Shown here: positions 1-8,076 of the stretch, in pieces
Position numbering within the stretch: position 1 is the stretch's first letter
How the letters are laid out: each line of letters opens with the position of its first letter
Source: Nocardioidaceae bacterium
GTDB taxonomy: Bacteria > Actinomycetota > Actinomycetes > Propionibacteriales > Nocardioidaceae
Length of the DNA stretch: 64,000 nucleotides
Direction: 5' to 3'
NCBI GenBank assembly: GCA_017744365.1
Contig: JAGIBL010000003.1
Location: 434,001 to 498,000 of the forward strand
Position numbers and translations under genes: made by a program
The notes under the pieces: model-generated
Told to the model about the DNA's origin: nothing
The model's input: the letters and a program-made list of their open reading frames with translations, nothing else
Database searches by the model: none

Positions 1-506
1 TAGAAGACGACACGCATGCCGATCGCCTCGGCCATGTTGGAGAGCTGGGTGCCGATGTTGCCGTACCCGACGATGCCCAAGGTGCGGCCGCGCACCTCGT
101 GGCTGCCGCGCGCGGACTTGTCCCAGACGCCGGCGTGCATCCGCTCGGTCTTCTCCGGCAGCCGCCGGGCCAGCGCGATGATCTCGCCGATGACCAGCTC
201 GACGACGCTGCGGGTGTTGGAGTACGGCGCGTTGAAGACGCCGATCCCCTGGCGGGACGCGGCGTCCAGGTCCACCTGGTTGGTGCCGATGCAGAAGCAG
301 CCGATGGCGAGCAGGCCCGGGTGCTCGTCCAGGACCCGCGCCGTGACGTTGGTGTTGGACCGGATGCCGAGCGCGTCCACGCCGTCCAGCGCCTCGATCA
401 GCTCGCCCTCCGCGAGGGATCCGAGGCGCAGGTCGACCTCCCAGCCGCGGGACTCGAGGGTCTCGACGGCGGCGGGGTGGATGCCTTCGAGCAGCAGTGC
501 CTTCAT
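1..506 (-). CDS. serA: D-3-phosphoglycerate dehydrogenase, N-terminal part (cut by window edge)
   Basis: The first 168 codons are visible and the 3' end lies outside the window. The enzyme oxidises 3-phosphoglycerate to 3-phosphohydroxypyruvate with NAD+, the entry step of serine synthesis, in the cytosol. The protein starts MKALLLEGIH and shows the SerA signature GCFCIGTNQVDL (residues 69-80), NAPYSNTRSVVELVIGE (92-108) and the Rossmann loop GYGNIG (147-152). These match E. coli-type SerA better than a generic D-2-hydroxyacid dehydrogenase. ATG at 506 is chosen because a TAGCGT box (515-520) sits 8 nt upstream, consistent with a leaderless start. It is divergent from the VOC gene at 564. The catalytic Arg/Glu/His and any ACT domain lie in the missing part. 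Confidence 0.9.
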   Translation of the reverse strand, partial: MKALLLEGIHPAAVETLESRGWEVDLRLGSLAEGELIEALDGVDALGIRSNTNVTARVLDEHPGLLAIGCFCIGTNQVDLDAASRQGIGVFNAPYSNTRSVVELVIGEIIALARRLPEKTERMHAGVWDKSARGSHEVRGRTLGIVGYGNIGTQLSNMAEAIGMRVVF

Positions 507-563
507 GAGGGTCAACGCTAGTCGCCGCTGTGCGAGGTGCCGGTTCGGGTCTACGGTGGCGAG

Positions 564-1061
564 ATGACCGAGCTGGACCTGGCCGCCATCGACGCCGAGC
601 GCGACCGCATCCGCGCGACGTACCTGCAGCCCGAGGGCGACCGGCCGCTCTCGACCGCCCGCGGCCTGCACCACTTCGCGGTGGTCGCGCGCGACGTCGA
701 GGAGACCGTCCGGTTCTACCAGGGCATCCTCGGCTTCCCGCTCACCGAGATCTTCGAGAACCGCGACTACCAGGGGTCCAACCACTTCTTCTTCGACATC
801 GGCAACGGCAACCTGCTGGCCTTCTTCGACTTCCCCGGCCTCGGCGTCGGGGAGTACGCCGAGGTGCTCGGCGGCCTGCACCACATCGCGATCTCGGTCG
901 AGCCGGGGCAGTGGGAGCGGCTGCGCGCCCGCCTCGACGAGGCCGGCGTGGAGTACCTGCTGGAGAGCGGGACCTCGATCTACTTCCGTGACCCCAACGG
1001 CGCCCGGCTCGAGCTGATCGCGGATCCGCTCGGGGAGATGTACGGCACCAAGGTCCTGTGA
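564..1061 (+). CDS. VOC family protein (glyoxalase/dioxygenase fold)
   Basis: A 165-residue vicinal-oxygen-chelate protein. After a polar N-terminal helix, RGLHHFAVVARDVEETVRFYQGILGF (in pieces, residues about 33-58) is a typical first beta-alpha-beta-beta-beta half. LGGLHHIAI plus YFRDPNGARLELI (near the C-terminus) forms the second half, giving the usual His and Glu metal-ligand positions. The substrate cannot be inferred; the fold covers glyoxalases, extradiol dioxygenases, epimerases and resistance proteins. ATG 564 is chosen over an in-frame upstream ATG (537) because TACGGT (552-557) lies 6 nt before it, fitting a leaderless start. The next small gene overlaps its stop codon (GTGA), so the two are probably co-transcribed. 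Confidence 0.75.
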   Translation: MTELDLAAIDAERDRIRATYLQPEGDRPLSTARGLHHFAVVARDVEETVRFYQGILGFPLTEIFENRDYQGSNHFFFDIGNGNLLAFFDFPGLGVGEYAEVLGGLHHIAISVEPGQWERLRARLDEAGVEYLLESGTSIYFRDPNGARLELIADPLGEMYGTKVL

Positions 1062-1333
1062 TCGAACCCGGTTCGCGCGGCCGCCGGGTCACGATCGCGG
1101 TCGTCGTGGTCCTCGCGGTCGTCCTCGTCAGCGGGTTCGTGGTGGCCCTCGACGATGCCGGGGTGCCGATGCCTGTGGCGCTGGTGCTGGTCGCGGGGCT
1201 GGTCTGCCTGGTGGCGATCGCGACGGCCGGTGTCGTCGGCTACCGGGCCAGCAGGCGCGAGGGCCGCGGCGTCGTGCCTTCGATGGGACGCGGGCTTCGT
1301 ACGGCGGTTCGCGTGTGGTGGGACCTGGGCTGA
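1058..1333 (+). CDS. Small two-helix membrane protein
   Basis: A 91-residue protein of unknown function. The GTG start overlaps the stop of the VOC gene (GTGA), which suggests translational coupling. Two hydrophobic stretches (about residues 12-30 and 38-60) are separated by a short polar turn containing DDAG. A basic cytoplasmic tail (RASRREGRG, then RGLRTAVRVWWDLG) follows. No catalytic motif is visible. Codon use and GC content match its neighbours. It is supported mainly by the overlap, the clean double-transmembrane pattern and the lack of a competing frame. Confidence 0.55.
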   Translation: MIEPGSRGRRVTIAVVVVLAVVLVSGFVVALDDAGVPMPVALVLVAGLVCLVAIATAGVVGYRASRREGRGVVPSMGRGLRTAVRVWWDLG

Positions 1334-1414
1334 ACCAGGGTTCCGCCGGGCGCGCGAAGTTTGGTGACCCGCACGCGTAAAATCCGGACGACACGGGCTC
1401 CGGCCGGAGTGAGA

Positions 1415-2755
1415 ATGCCCGGGATGACTTCCACGATCTCGGGCTCACGACCAGGGTTCCTCCGCCGGCTCATCCCGCCGACGCCGATGTCGCGTCGGCT
1501 GGCGACGCAGTCGATGCTCTTCTCCACCGGCGAGGGCGCGTTCAACACCGGCAGCGCCGTCTTCCTGACCCAGGTCGTCGGCATGTCCGCATCCCGCGTC
1601 GGTCTCGCGATCACCATCACGGGCATCGCCGAGTTCCTGTTCGCCTACCCCGCCGGGCGGGTGGTCGACCGGTTCGGGCCGAAACGGATCTGGGCGCTGA
1701 CCACCTGGGGCCGCGCGCTCTGCTTCGTGGCGCTGCCGTTCGTGGGGTCGTTCAGCGAGTACCTGCTCGTCGGCCTGATGTTCGCGGTCGCGGGCTCGGC
1801 CGGTCACTCCAGCTACCAGGCGTACGTGCTCGACGCGCTGCCCACGAAGGAGCGGATCGAGACCCAGGCCTACATGTACTCAGCCCTCAACGTCGGGTTC
1901 ACCGTGGGCGCGATCATCGGCGGCGTCTCGCTCGCCTTCGACAACCTCGACGTGGTCCGCTGGACGCCGCTGTTCGCCGCCGCCCTGATGGCGACCACCG
2001 CCGGGTGGATCCACCGGCTGCCCCAGGCGCCGCACGACCTCCGCGTCGCCAGCGGTGAGGTCCGCGAGCCCGTCCCCGGTCCGGGCCCGCTGCGCAACCC
2101 CGGCTGGATCCTGGTCACCTTCTTCAACGGGGTGCTGTGGACCAACCAGGTCCTGCTCAACATCGTGATCCCGCTGTGGCTGGTCGAGGCCACCGACGCC
2201 CCGCACGTGCTGCTCGCCTGGCTGTTCGGCACGAACACGGTGCTGTGCATCTTCCTGCCGGCGTACACCTCGAAGGGCGTGCGCAACCTGGACGACGCGA
2301 TGCGCTACGTGTGGATCTCGACCGGGTTCTTCGTCGTCTCCTGCCTCATCACGATGGTCACGCACTCGACGGTCGGGCTGGTGACGGTCCTCCTGGTCTG
2401 GCTCGGCCACGTCACGGTCACCGGCGCCGAGCTGTACGTCTCCGGGGCGAGCTGGTCGTTCCAGGCCGAGCTGATGGACCCGCGGCGACGGGGTGAGTAC
2501 CAGGGAGTCGCCGACGTCACCCGCACCCTGGGCTCCATGTGGGCCCCGGCGCTGTACACGTTCCTCGCCATGGACTGGGGCTCCGAGGGCTGGCTGGTGA
2601 TCGGCGCGATCGTGGTCGTCGCGGCGATGGGGCTGTCCCCGTCGGTACGCCTGGCCTCGCGGTTCGCCTCCCGGCACTTCCCGGCGGAGGAGCCTGCTGC
2701 CACCCCCGAGGAGCCGGACCCGATCACCGTGACGGACCCGGCGCCCTCGGCGTAG
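1415..2755 (+). CDS. MFS transporter
   Basis: A 446-residue major facilitator superfamily permease with about 12 predicted membrane helices in two six-helix halves joined by a polar loop (residues about 205-225, with VREPVPGPGP). The loop after helix 2 carries the MFS A-motif as GRVVDRFGPKRIW. The C-terminus is Pro/Glu-rich and cytoplasmic. The substrate is unknown; drug or metabolite efflux is most likely. ATG 1415 is chosen because GGAGTGAG lies just upstream (1405-1412); an in-frame ATG follows at 1424. It stands alone, downstream of the VOC pair and upstream of the SOS-box HNH gene. Confidence 0.8.
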   Translation: MPGMTSTISGSRPGFLRRLIPPTPMSRRLATQSMLFSTGEGAFNTGSAVFLTQVVGMSASRVGLAITITGIAEFLFAYPAGRVVDRFGPKRIWALTTWGRALCFVALPFVGSFSEYLLVGLMFAVAGSAGHSSYQAYVLDALPTKERIETQAYMYSALNVGFTVGAIIGGVSLAFDNLDVVRWTPLFAAALMATTAGWIHRLPQAPHDLRVASGEVREPVPGPGPLRNPGWILVTFFNGVLWTNQVLLNIVIPLWLVEATDAPHVLLAWLFGTNTVLCIFLPAYTSKGVRNLDDAMRYVWISTGFFVVSCLITMVTHSTVGLVTVLLVWLGHVTVTGAELYVSGASWSFQAELMDPRRRGEYQGVADVTRTLGSMWAPALYTFLAMDWGSEGWLVIGAIVVVAAMGLSPSVRLASRFASRHFPAEEPAATPEEPDPITVTDPAPSA

Positions 2756-2805
2756 AAAGTCGGGTCTCGGAGGCCTTGTTCTCGGCGGGGCTCACGGGAT
2801 TTCGA

Positions 2806-2811
2806 TAGAAT
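2806..2811 (+). promoter_or_regulatory. -10 box (TAGAAT) of the DUF222/HNH gene
   Basis: TAGAAT fits the TANNNT sigma-A -10 consensus and lies about 38 nt before the ATG at 2850. It abuts the LexA-like palindrome at 2811, so a repressor bound there would cover the transcription start. I see no good -35 hexamer 17 bp upstream. Confidence 0.5.
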
Positions 2812-2826
2812 CGAACATACGTTCGG
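2811..2826 (+). promoter_or_regulatory. LexA-like SOS box
   Basis: TCGAACATACGTTCGG matches the actinobacterial/Gram-positive SOS box TCGAAC-N4-GTTCGA at 11 of the 12 fixed positions; the last base is G instead of A. It sits directly after a TAGAAT -10 box and 23 nt before the start codon of the DUF222/HNH gene. 13E12-family genes in Mycobacterium tuberculosis are known to carry LexA boxes, which supports a functional assignment. Confidence 0.7.
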
Positions 2827-2849
2827 ACAACCGCGCTCGGGAGGTGCTC

Positions 2850-4025
2850 ATGGCTTGTGACACGACACAGCCGGTCCCCTCTGCTGCTGCCGCGATCATC
2901 GACGAGCTGCGGGCCCTGGAAGAACAGAAGTGCCGCATCGAGGCACGCCAGGCTCAGTTGTCGGTGGTGCTGAAGTCGTTGCGTACGGCGCAAGGTGATG
3001 ACGCCGCGTTCGCCGAGGTCGCGCTGGCCCGCCGGGTCTCCCCCTACAAGGGACGCCAGCTGCTGTCGCTGGCCACGGTGCTGGATCGGGAGCTGCCCTG
3101 CACGAAGGCGGCCTTCGAGGCCGGGCTGATCAGTCAGTGGCGCGCCCAGATCATCGCCCGCGAGACCGGCTGCCTCTCACTCGAGCACCGGATGCAGGTC
3201 GACGAGATCATCGCCGCCGACCCGGTCGCGCTCTCCCAGCGTGGGGATCGGGAGACCGTGGCCGCGATCCAGGAGATCGCCGCCCGCCTCGACGCCGCCT
3301 CCCTGGCCCGCCGCCGCAGGTACGCCGAGTCAGAACGCCGGATCGGCATCCGCCCCGCCCCGGACTCGATGGTCTTCCTCACCACCCTGCTCCCCATGGC
3401 CACCGGCATCGGGGTCTACGCAGCCTTGAAGGCCCACGCCACCACCGCGGTCGGGAACGGGCAAGCCACCAGCATCGGTGCCGCGATGGCCGATGAGCTC
3501 GTCCGACGCATCACCGGCGTCACCGCCACCCACCCCCAGCCCGTCACCCTGCGCCTGACCATGCCGGTCGAGGTGCTCTTCGACCACACCGACGACCCGG
3601 CCCATCTCGAGGACCACGGCATCCTGCCCGCCGAGGCCGCCCGCACCCTGCTCGCCGACAACCTCGACACCAGCGCGAAAGTCTGGCTCAAGCGACTCTT
3701 CACCCACCCCGAGACCGGCGACCTCATCGCCATGGACTCCCGAGCCCGGCTCTTCCCCCCAGCACTCGCCGAGTTCCTCGACATCCGCGACCGCTGGTGC
3801 CGCACCCCCTGGTGCGACGCCCCCATCCGGCACCACGACCACGTCAAGTCCCACGCCGAGGGTGGAGAAACCTCCGCCCTCAACGGCCAAGGACTCTGCG
3901 CCACCTGCAACCAGGCCAAGGAAGCACCCGGATGGAGCGCCCGACCAGAACCAGGGCCGAGGCACACCGTCGAGATCACCACACCCACCGGGCACCGGTA
4001 CCGATCACGCGCACCCGCCGCTTGA
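2850..4025 (+). CDS. DUF222 / 13E12-repeat family protein with HNH endonuclease motif
   Basis: A 391-residue member of the actinobacterial DUF222-HNH family (related to the REP13E12 proteins of mycobacteria). A helical DUF222 region covers most of the protein. The C-terminus has a zinc-type HNH cluster: CRTPWCDAPIRHHDH, then GGETSALNG and CATCNQAKE, with the paired Cys residues and the His-Asp-His and Asn of a beta-beta-alpha metal nuclease. The substrate and role are not known for the family; DNA cleavage is inferred. ATG 2850 is chosen for the GGGAGG ribosome site at 2839-2844. The LexA-like box at 2811-2826 predicts DNA-damage induction. These genes are often multi-copy and can mediate recombination. 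Confidence 0.85.
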   Translation: MACDTTQPVPSAAAAIIDELRALEEQKCRIEARQAQLSVVLKSLRTAQGDDAAFAEVALARRVSPYKGRQLLSLATVLDRELPCTKAAFEAGLISQWRAQIIARETGCLSLEHRMQVDEIIAADPVALSQRGDRETVAAIQEIAARLDAASLARRRRYAESERRIGIRPAPDSMVFLTTLLPMATGIGVYAALKAHATTAVGNGQATSIGAAMADELVRRITGVTATHPQPVTLRLTMPVEVLFDHTDDPAHLEDHGILPAEAARTLLADNLDTSAKVWLKRLFTHPETGDLIAMDSRARLFPPALAEFLDIRDRWCRTPWCDAPIRHHDHVKSHAEGGETSALNGQGLCATCNQAKEAPGWSARPEPGPRHTVEITTPTGHRYRSRAPAA

Positions 4026-4040
4026 ATCGAGGATGGTGCG

Positions 4041-4763
4041 CTACGACAGCTGCGCGGTCAGCCGATCCGTCGCGATCTTGACGTACGTCGAGAGCTCGTC
4101 GGTCCCGAAAGGTGAGAACGATGCCTGGGCGGTGACCGTGGTCGCGGCCCGGCCGACGCGCACGGCGACGTAGTCGAGGGCCACCTCCACCGACGTCCCC
4201 TGCGTCTCGAGGTTCGCGGTCACGCGGAAGGCGGTGGTCTCGTCGCCGTACTCGTCGAAGGAGACCTCGTTCAGGCTGATCGTGCCGAGCTTGACGTCGT
4301 CGTCGATGTTCTTCTTGATCCCCGCCTTCACCTCGGTGAGGGCGCACGCGCGGTACTTCTCCGACGAGATGAGCGCGAAGATGCTCTTCGCCCGGGCCTC
4401 GTCCTCGGTGACTACGACGTTGTTCGAGATCTCGTCGTCGTCCTCCGACTCGAAGGTCTTCGAGTGCGCCGTCGCCTCGGAGCTCTTCGCGTACAGGTCC
4501 TCGTAGGCGACCCCCATGCACGTGGCGATGTGGTGCCGCGCCTTCTTGTCCTCGTCCTCGTCACCCAACGTCGTCGCCTCCCAGCCGCTCGGGAGGTCGG
4601 CGAGCACGAGCAGCGATCCCTTGGCGATGGCGACGTCGGCGGGGTCCGCCTTCTCAACTGGAGTGGTCGGTCCCGAGCCGGAGCTCTTCGGGCCTTCGCT
4701 CCCGCAGCCGGACACCAGCGCGGCCAGGACGACGAGGACTGCCGCCGCCTTCTTCGTCTTCAC
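4041..4763 (-). CDS. Putative secreted lipoprotein of unknown function
   Basis: About 240 residues. The GTG start at 4763 is preceded by GGTAGGAG with good spacing and gives a basic n-region (KTKK), a hydrophobic core and the lipobox LVSGC, followed by a Ser/Gly/Thr linker. This indicates a lipoprotein anchored to the outer face of the membrane. The mature part is rich in Asp/Glu/Lys (DEDEDKKAR, ESEDDDE) with two Cys residues (TCMG, RACAL) that may pair. No enzyme motif is visible. It converges on the HNH gene with a 15-bp gap and is divergent from the ECF sigma gene. I do not recognise the family. Confidence 0.6.
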   Translation of the reverse strand: MKTKKAAAVLVVLAALVSGCGSEGPKSSGSGPTTPVEKADPADVAIAKGSLLVLADLPSGWEATTLGDEDEDKKARHHIATCMGVAYEDLYAKSSEATAHSKTFESEDDDEISNNVVVTEDEARAKSIFALISSEKYRACALTEVKAGIKKNIDDDVKLGTISLNEVSFDEYGDETTAFRVTANLETQGTSVEVALDYVAVRVGRAATTVTAQASFSPFGTDELSTYVKIATDRLTAQLS

Positions 4764-4897
4764 CAGTTCTCCTACCCACGCAGTCGACACATCGGGCAGC
4801 AGCCTGACAGGTCCGTGCGAACTTCGCCTCCTGCGCCGACGAACCGGATGGGTCACCATCGGCGTTAGAGGGGTGTGACGACGAAACGGGGTGAGCG

Positions 4898-5407
4898 ATG
4901 AGCACGGAGCACGACTTCGTCGAGTTCGTCGCCGCCCGGTGGACGTCGCTCTACCGTCTCGCCTACCTGCTCACGGGATCGCCGAGCGCGGCCGAGGACC
5001 TGCTGCAGACCACCTTCGAGAAGGCCTACGCCAGCTGGCCACGGATCAGCCGGATGGACTTCCCGGAGGCATACCTGCGGCGGATGCTCACCAACGCACT
5101 GGCGTCGAGCCGCCGACGCGCCTGGCTGCGCGAGGTGTCGTCCGACGCCGTACCGGAGGGCGCGTCCGACGCCACCGATGTCGGCGTGCTCGACCGGTCG
5201 CTGCTGTGGCCTCTCGTGTGCGCGCTACCCGTACGACAGCGGGCCGTGATCGTCCTGCGCTACTACGAGGACCTGACCGAGGCGCAGATCGCCGACGTCC
5301 TCGGGTGCGCCCCGGGAACCGTGAAGTCACAGACATCGGCAGCGATGAAGACTCTCCGGCGGGCACTGGCCGCCGCGGGAGTCGGGGAGGTCTTGGGCGA
5401 GTCATGA
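4898..5407 (+). CDS. ECF RNA polymerase sigma factor, SigE family
   Basis: A 169-residue sigma-70 family protein with only regions 2 and 4. Region 2 reads FVAARWTSLYRLAYLLTGSPSAAEDLLQTTF in consecutive pieces (residues about 9-40). Region 4 contains LPVRQRAVIVLRYYEDL and an HTH in EAQIADVLGCAPGTVKSQ (residues about 107-145). This is the actinobacterial SigE-family ECF group, typically paired with a membrane protein instead of a classical ZAS anti-sigma. GGGGTGAG precedes the ATG at 4898. The stop codon overlaps the ATG of the next gene (ATGA), implying co-expression. The target promoters are unknown. Confidence 0.85.
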   Translation: MSTEHDFVEFVAARWTSLYRLAYLLTGSPSAAEDLLQTTFEKAYASWPRISRMDFPEAYLRRMLTNALASSRRRAWLREVSSDAVPEGASDATDVGVLDRSLLWPLVCALPVRQRAVIVLRYYEDLTEAQIADVLGCAPGTVKSQTSAAMKTLRRALAAAGVGEVLGES

Positions 5408-6261
5408 ATCTCGAAGAGGAACTCAGAGCGGCACTCACTCAGGAGGCAGCCATGCGCACGACACCCACGCCCGATCTCGACCGCATCGTCACTGGCGGGC
5501 AGGACCGCCTCCGCCGCCGCAACACCACGCGGATCGGCCTCGCCGCCGCGGCGGTGCTGATCGCCGGCGGTGGCGCCTACGGCATCGCCCAGCTGGGGGA
5601 CAGCGACTCCAACACCGACGTCACCGACGTACCGCCCTCGCCCGTCAACCCGCGGCACTGGGCGGACTTCGACGGGGAAGCGGCGGACCCTGGCGCCTAC
5701 CGGATCCCGGTCGGCACCCAGGCGGACGGCAAGAGTCTCGACGCGGACTTCTCCATCCAAGGCTCGAACTGGACCGCCTCCAACCTCCCGGTCGCGTACT
5801 CCGGCGCGCAGTTCGCCGGCTTCGGCGCCTACCAGGCCGAGTCCGTGGCCGGCGGCTGCAAGATGGAGGCTGGTCTCAAGCCGGCGGCGACCCAGCCGCA
5901 GCAGCTGGTCCAGCAGCTCGCTGCGATGCCGCAGAGCCAGGTCCTCCAGCAGCCGGCGCCGGCCACTGCGTTCGGGCACAGCGCCACCCATCTCCAGGTG
6001 CGCGTGAACGCAGCCTGCAGCCAAGCGGCCGGCCCGACGGCCTACGTCGTGGCCGAGACCGCGGAGGCAGACACCCGCGCGGTGAGCTACTTCGCCGACG
6101 GCGTCCCGGCCGACTCCGGCGCCGTGGTCATCGACTTCTGGGTGCTGGACGTGAACGGCACCACCGTCGTGGTCGACATGTTCCGCAGCGAGGGCGCGTC
6201 GCAGGCTCTGGCGGACCAGGCGGCCGAGGGCCGGGAGTCGATCGCGTTCGTGACGGAGTAG
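5404..6261 (+). CDS. Single-pass membrane protein, candidate anti-sigma partner
   Basis: A 285-residue protein translationally coupled to the sigma gene by an ATGA overlap. Its N-terminal cytoplasmic segment of about 45 residues (MNLEEELRAALTQEA..., then DLDRIVTGGQDRLRRR) precedes one hydrophobic helix (residues about 47-65, IGLAAAAVLIAGGGAYGIA). An extracytoplasmic domain of about 215 residues with two or more Cys (GGCKMEAG, NAACSQAAG) and a Gln-rich stretch follows. This topology is typical of proteins encoded next to SigE-family ECF factors, so a role in holding or signalling to the sigma factor is inferred. No zinc anti-sigma motif (HxxxCxxC) is present. Confidence 0.65.
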   Translation: MNLEEELRAALTQEAAMRTTPTPDLDRIVTGGQDRLRRRNTTRIGLAAAAVLIAGGGAYGIAQLGDSDSNTDVTDVPPSPVNPRHWADFDGEAADPGAYRIPVGTQADGKSLDADFSIQGSNWTASNLPVAYSGAQFAGFGAYQAESVAGGCKMEAGLKPAATQPQQLVQQLAAMPQSQVLQQPAPATAFGHSATHLQVRVNAACSQAAGPTAYVVAETAEADTRAVSYFADGVPADSGAVVIDFWVLDVNGTTVVVDMFRSEGASQALADQAAEGRESIAFVTE

Positions 6262-6302
6262 CAGGCCGTCGCGAGACCCACGCCGCCCGCTACCCTCGCG
6301 GC

Positions 6303-7223
6303 GTGGATCTCGCAGCGCGGATCAAGGCCGGCCACGGAGGCTTCCTTCTCTTCGCGGTCACGCCGCCCCGGCAGTCGACTCCCGCCGAGCGGCTGCCGGC
6401 GATCGCGCAGGCGACCATGAAGCGGTTGCGGGACCTCGACCTGGACGGCCTGGTCCTGTACGACATCGACGACGAGAGCTCGCGCAACCCGGCCGAGCGG
6501 CCGTTCCCGTTCAGCCCGACGATCGACCCGGCCCGGTACCTGGCCGAGCACCTGCAGGGCTGGCCGACCCCGGTCGTCGTCTACCGCGCCGTCGGCAAGT
6601 ACCAGCGAGAGGGTCTGCGAACGTGGGTCGCCTCGCAGGACCCGCTTCGAACCTTGACCGTGATGGTCGGTGCCGCCAGCAGCGGTACGTCGGCGCCCTT
6701 GTCCCTGGCCGACGCGCAGGCACTCCGGACCGAGGCGAACCCAGAACTGCTGCTCGGAGGAGTGGCGATCCCCGAGCGGCACAGCCGCCGCGAGAACGAG
6801 CACCTGCGGCTGATCGCGAAGCAGGAGGCCGGTTGCCGGTTCTTCGTCACCCAGGTGGTCTACGACCTCAACGCCGCCAAGAACCTCGTCTCCGACTACC
6901 GCTACGAGTGCGCGTCGCGAGGGCTGACCCCGGTGCCGATCGTCTTCACCTTCTCGGTGTGCGGCTCGATGAAGACCCTGGAGTTCCTGCGCTGGCTCGG
7001 GGTCGACGTCCCCCGGTGGATCGAGAACGACCTGCGGCACGCGACGAACCCGTTGCGTGCTTCTTCGGAGCAGGCAGCGGCGACGGCCGCCGAGCTGGCC
7101 GACTTCTGCCGCCGCCTGGACGTGCCCTTCGGCCTCAACGTGGAGAGCGTCTCGATCCGGCGGGAGGAGATCGAGGCCTCGGTCGAGCTCGCGGGGCAGC
7201 TATCCGAACTTCTTCGTTCTTAG
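6303..7223 (+). CDS. Methylenetetrahydrofolate reductase-like protein
   Basis: A 306-residue TIM-barrel protein related to 5,10-methylenetetrahydrofolate reductase (MetF, COG0685). The segment EAGCRFFVTQVVYDLNAAKN (in part) resembles the MetF barrel region with its conserved Gln, and LLGGVAIPERH matches the strand preceding it. However, the N-terminus (FAVTPPRQSTPAERL) and the C-terminal WLGVDVPRWIENDL differ from true MetF. A side branch of one-carbon metabolism or a different substrate is therefore possible. The GTG start has TACCCT (6291-6296) 6 nt upstream, suggesting a leaderless mRNA. It has no obvious operon partner. Confidence 0.6.
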   Translation: MDLAARIKAGHGGFLLFAVTPPRQSTPAERLPAIAQATMKRLRDLDLDGLVLYDIDDESSRNPAERPFPFSPTIDPARYLAEHLQGWPTPVVVYRAVGKYQREGLRTWVASQDPLRTLTVMVGAASSGTSAPLSLADAQALRTEANPELLLGGVAIPERHSRRENEHLRLIAKQEAGCRFFVTQVVYDLNAAKNLVSDYRYECASRGLTPVPIVFTFSVCGSMKTLEFLRWLGVDVPRWIENDLRHATNPLRASSEQAAATAAELADFCRRLDVPFGLNVESVSIRREEIEASVELAGQLSELLRS

Positions 7224-7416
7224 AGGCGTGTGGGGTGCGGACGTGGGCAGGTCTGTATGACCTCGATCGCGGCGAAACGACGCTTGCCCTGACGCCTCCG
7301 CCGCTAGGGACAGCGACCAGCCGCCCCCACCAGGTCGTCCGCGAGCAGCACCCTCAGGCCCGTAGGTCGATCACGTCCGTGACGGAGAAAGAAGCAGGGC
7401 GATCCCCCGCGACGGA

Positions 7417-8076
7417 CTACGCCCGCCGGAGGTAGGCGAGGACGGCTGAGACCCGCCGGTCGGTGCCGTCGGGGAGCGCGAGCTTCGCGAAGATGTTCCC
7501 GACGTGCTTGCGGACCGCGGCCTCGCTGACGACGAGCATCTCGGCGATCGACCGGTTGGTGCGCCCCTCGGCCATCAGGGCGAGCACGTCGCGCTCGCGG
7601 TCGGTGAGGTTGGCGAGGGGACCGTCGTCGCGGCGGCGAGCGAGCAGGCCGCGCACCACGTCGGGATCGATGACGGTGCCACCCTCGGCCACCCGGTCGA
7701 GGCTGCTCAGGAAGTCACGGACGTGACCCACCCGGTCCTTCAGCAGGTATCCGACGCCTCCTCCGGAGGTGGACTCGAGCAGCTCCGGCACGTATGCCTC
7801 GGCCACGTACGCCGACAGCACCAGGATCGCGATCTCGGGATGGGCGGCCCGGATCGTCGTCGCGGCACGCAGTCCGTCGTCCGTGTGCGTCGGCGGCATC
7901 CGGATGTCGGTGATCACGACCTCGGGCTGCTCGCGGTCGACGTACGCGAGCAGCGCATCGGCGTCGCCGACCGCGGCGACGACCTGGTGGCCGGCTCGTT
8001 CGAGGATGCCCACCAGGCCTTCGCGCAGCAGGGCGGAGTCCTCGGCGAGCACGATTCTCAAGTGTCGATCCGGCAC
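7417..8076 (-). CDS. LuxR/NarL-family response regulator
   Basis: A 219-residue two-component regulator. The receiver domain has the acidic pair ED (12-13), the phosphoacceptor Asp57 in VVITDIRMP, Ser/Thr in LVLSAYV and the conserved Lys in YLLKDRVG. The C-terminal NarL-type HTH reads LTDRERDVLALMAEGRTN and SIAEMLVVSEAAVRKHVGNIF. The start overlaps the end of the upstream kinase gene by 19 bp, so both are made from one transcript. The closest candidate target is the ABC exporter at 9456-12085, whose upstream gap holds a perfect inverted repeat. Confidence 0.9.
   Translation of the reverse strand: MPDRHLRIVLAEDSALLREGLVGILERAGHQVVAAVGDADALLAYVDREQPEVVITDIRMPPTHTDDGLRAATTIRAAHPEIAILVLSAYVAEAYVPELLESTSGGGVGYLLKDRVGHVRDFLSSLDRVAEGGTVIDPDVVRGLLARRRDDGPLANLTDRERDVLALMAEGRTNRSIAEMLVVSEAAVRKHVGNIFAKLALPDGTDRRVSAVLAYLRRA

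Noticed and set aside
2850-4025. DUF222/HNH gene as part of an insertion sequence
   Set aside because: No terminal inverted repeats, target duplications or transposase were found around it.
7224-7416. Gap examined for a tRNA or small RNA
   Set aside because: No cloverleaf, T-loop or strong conserved hairpin is visible.
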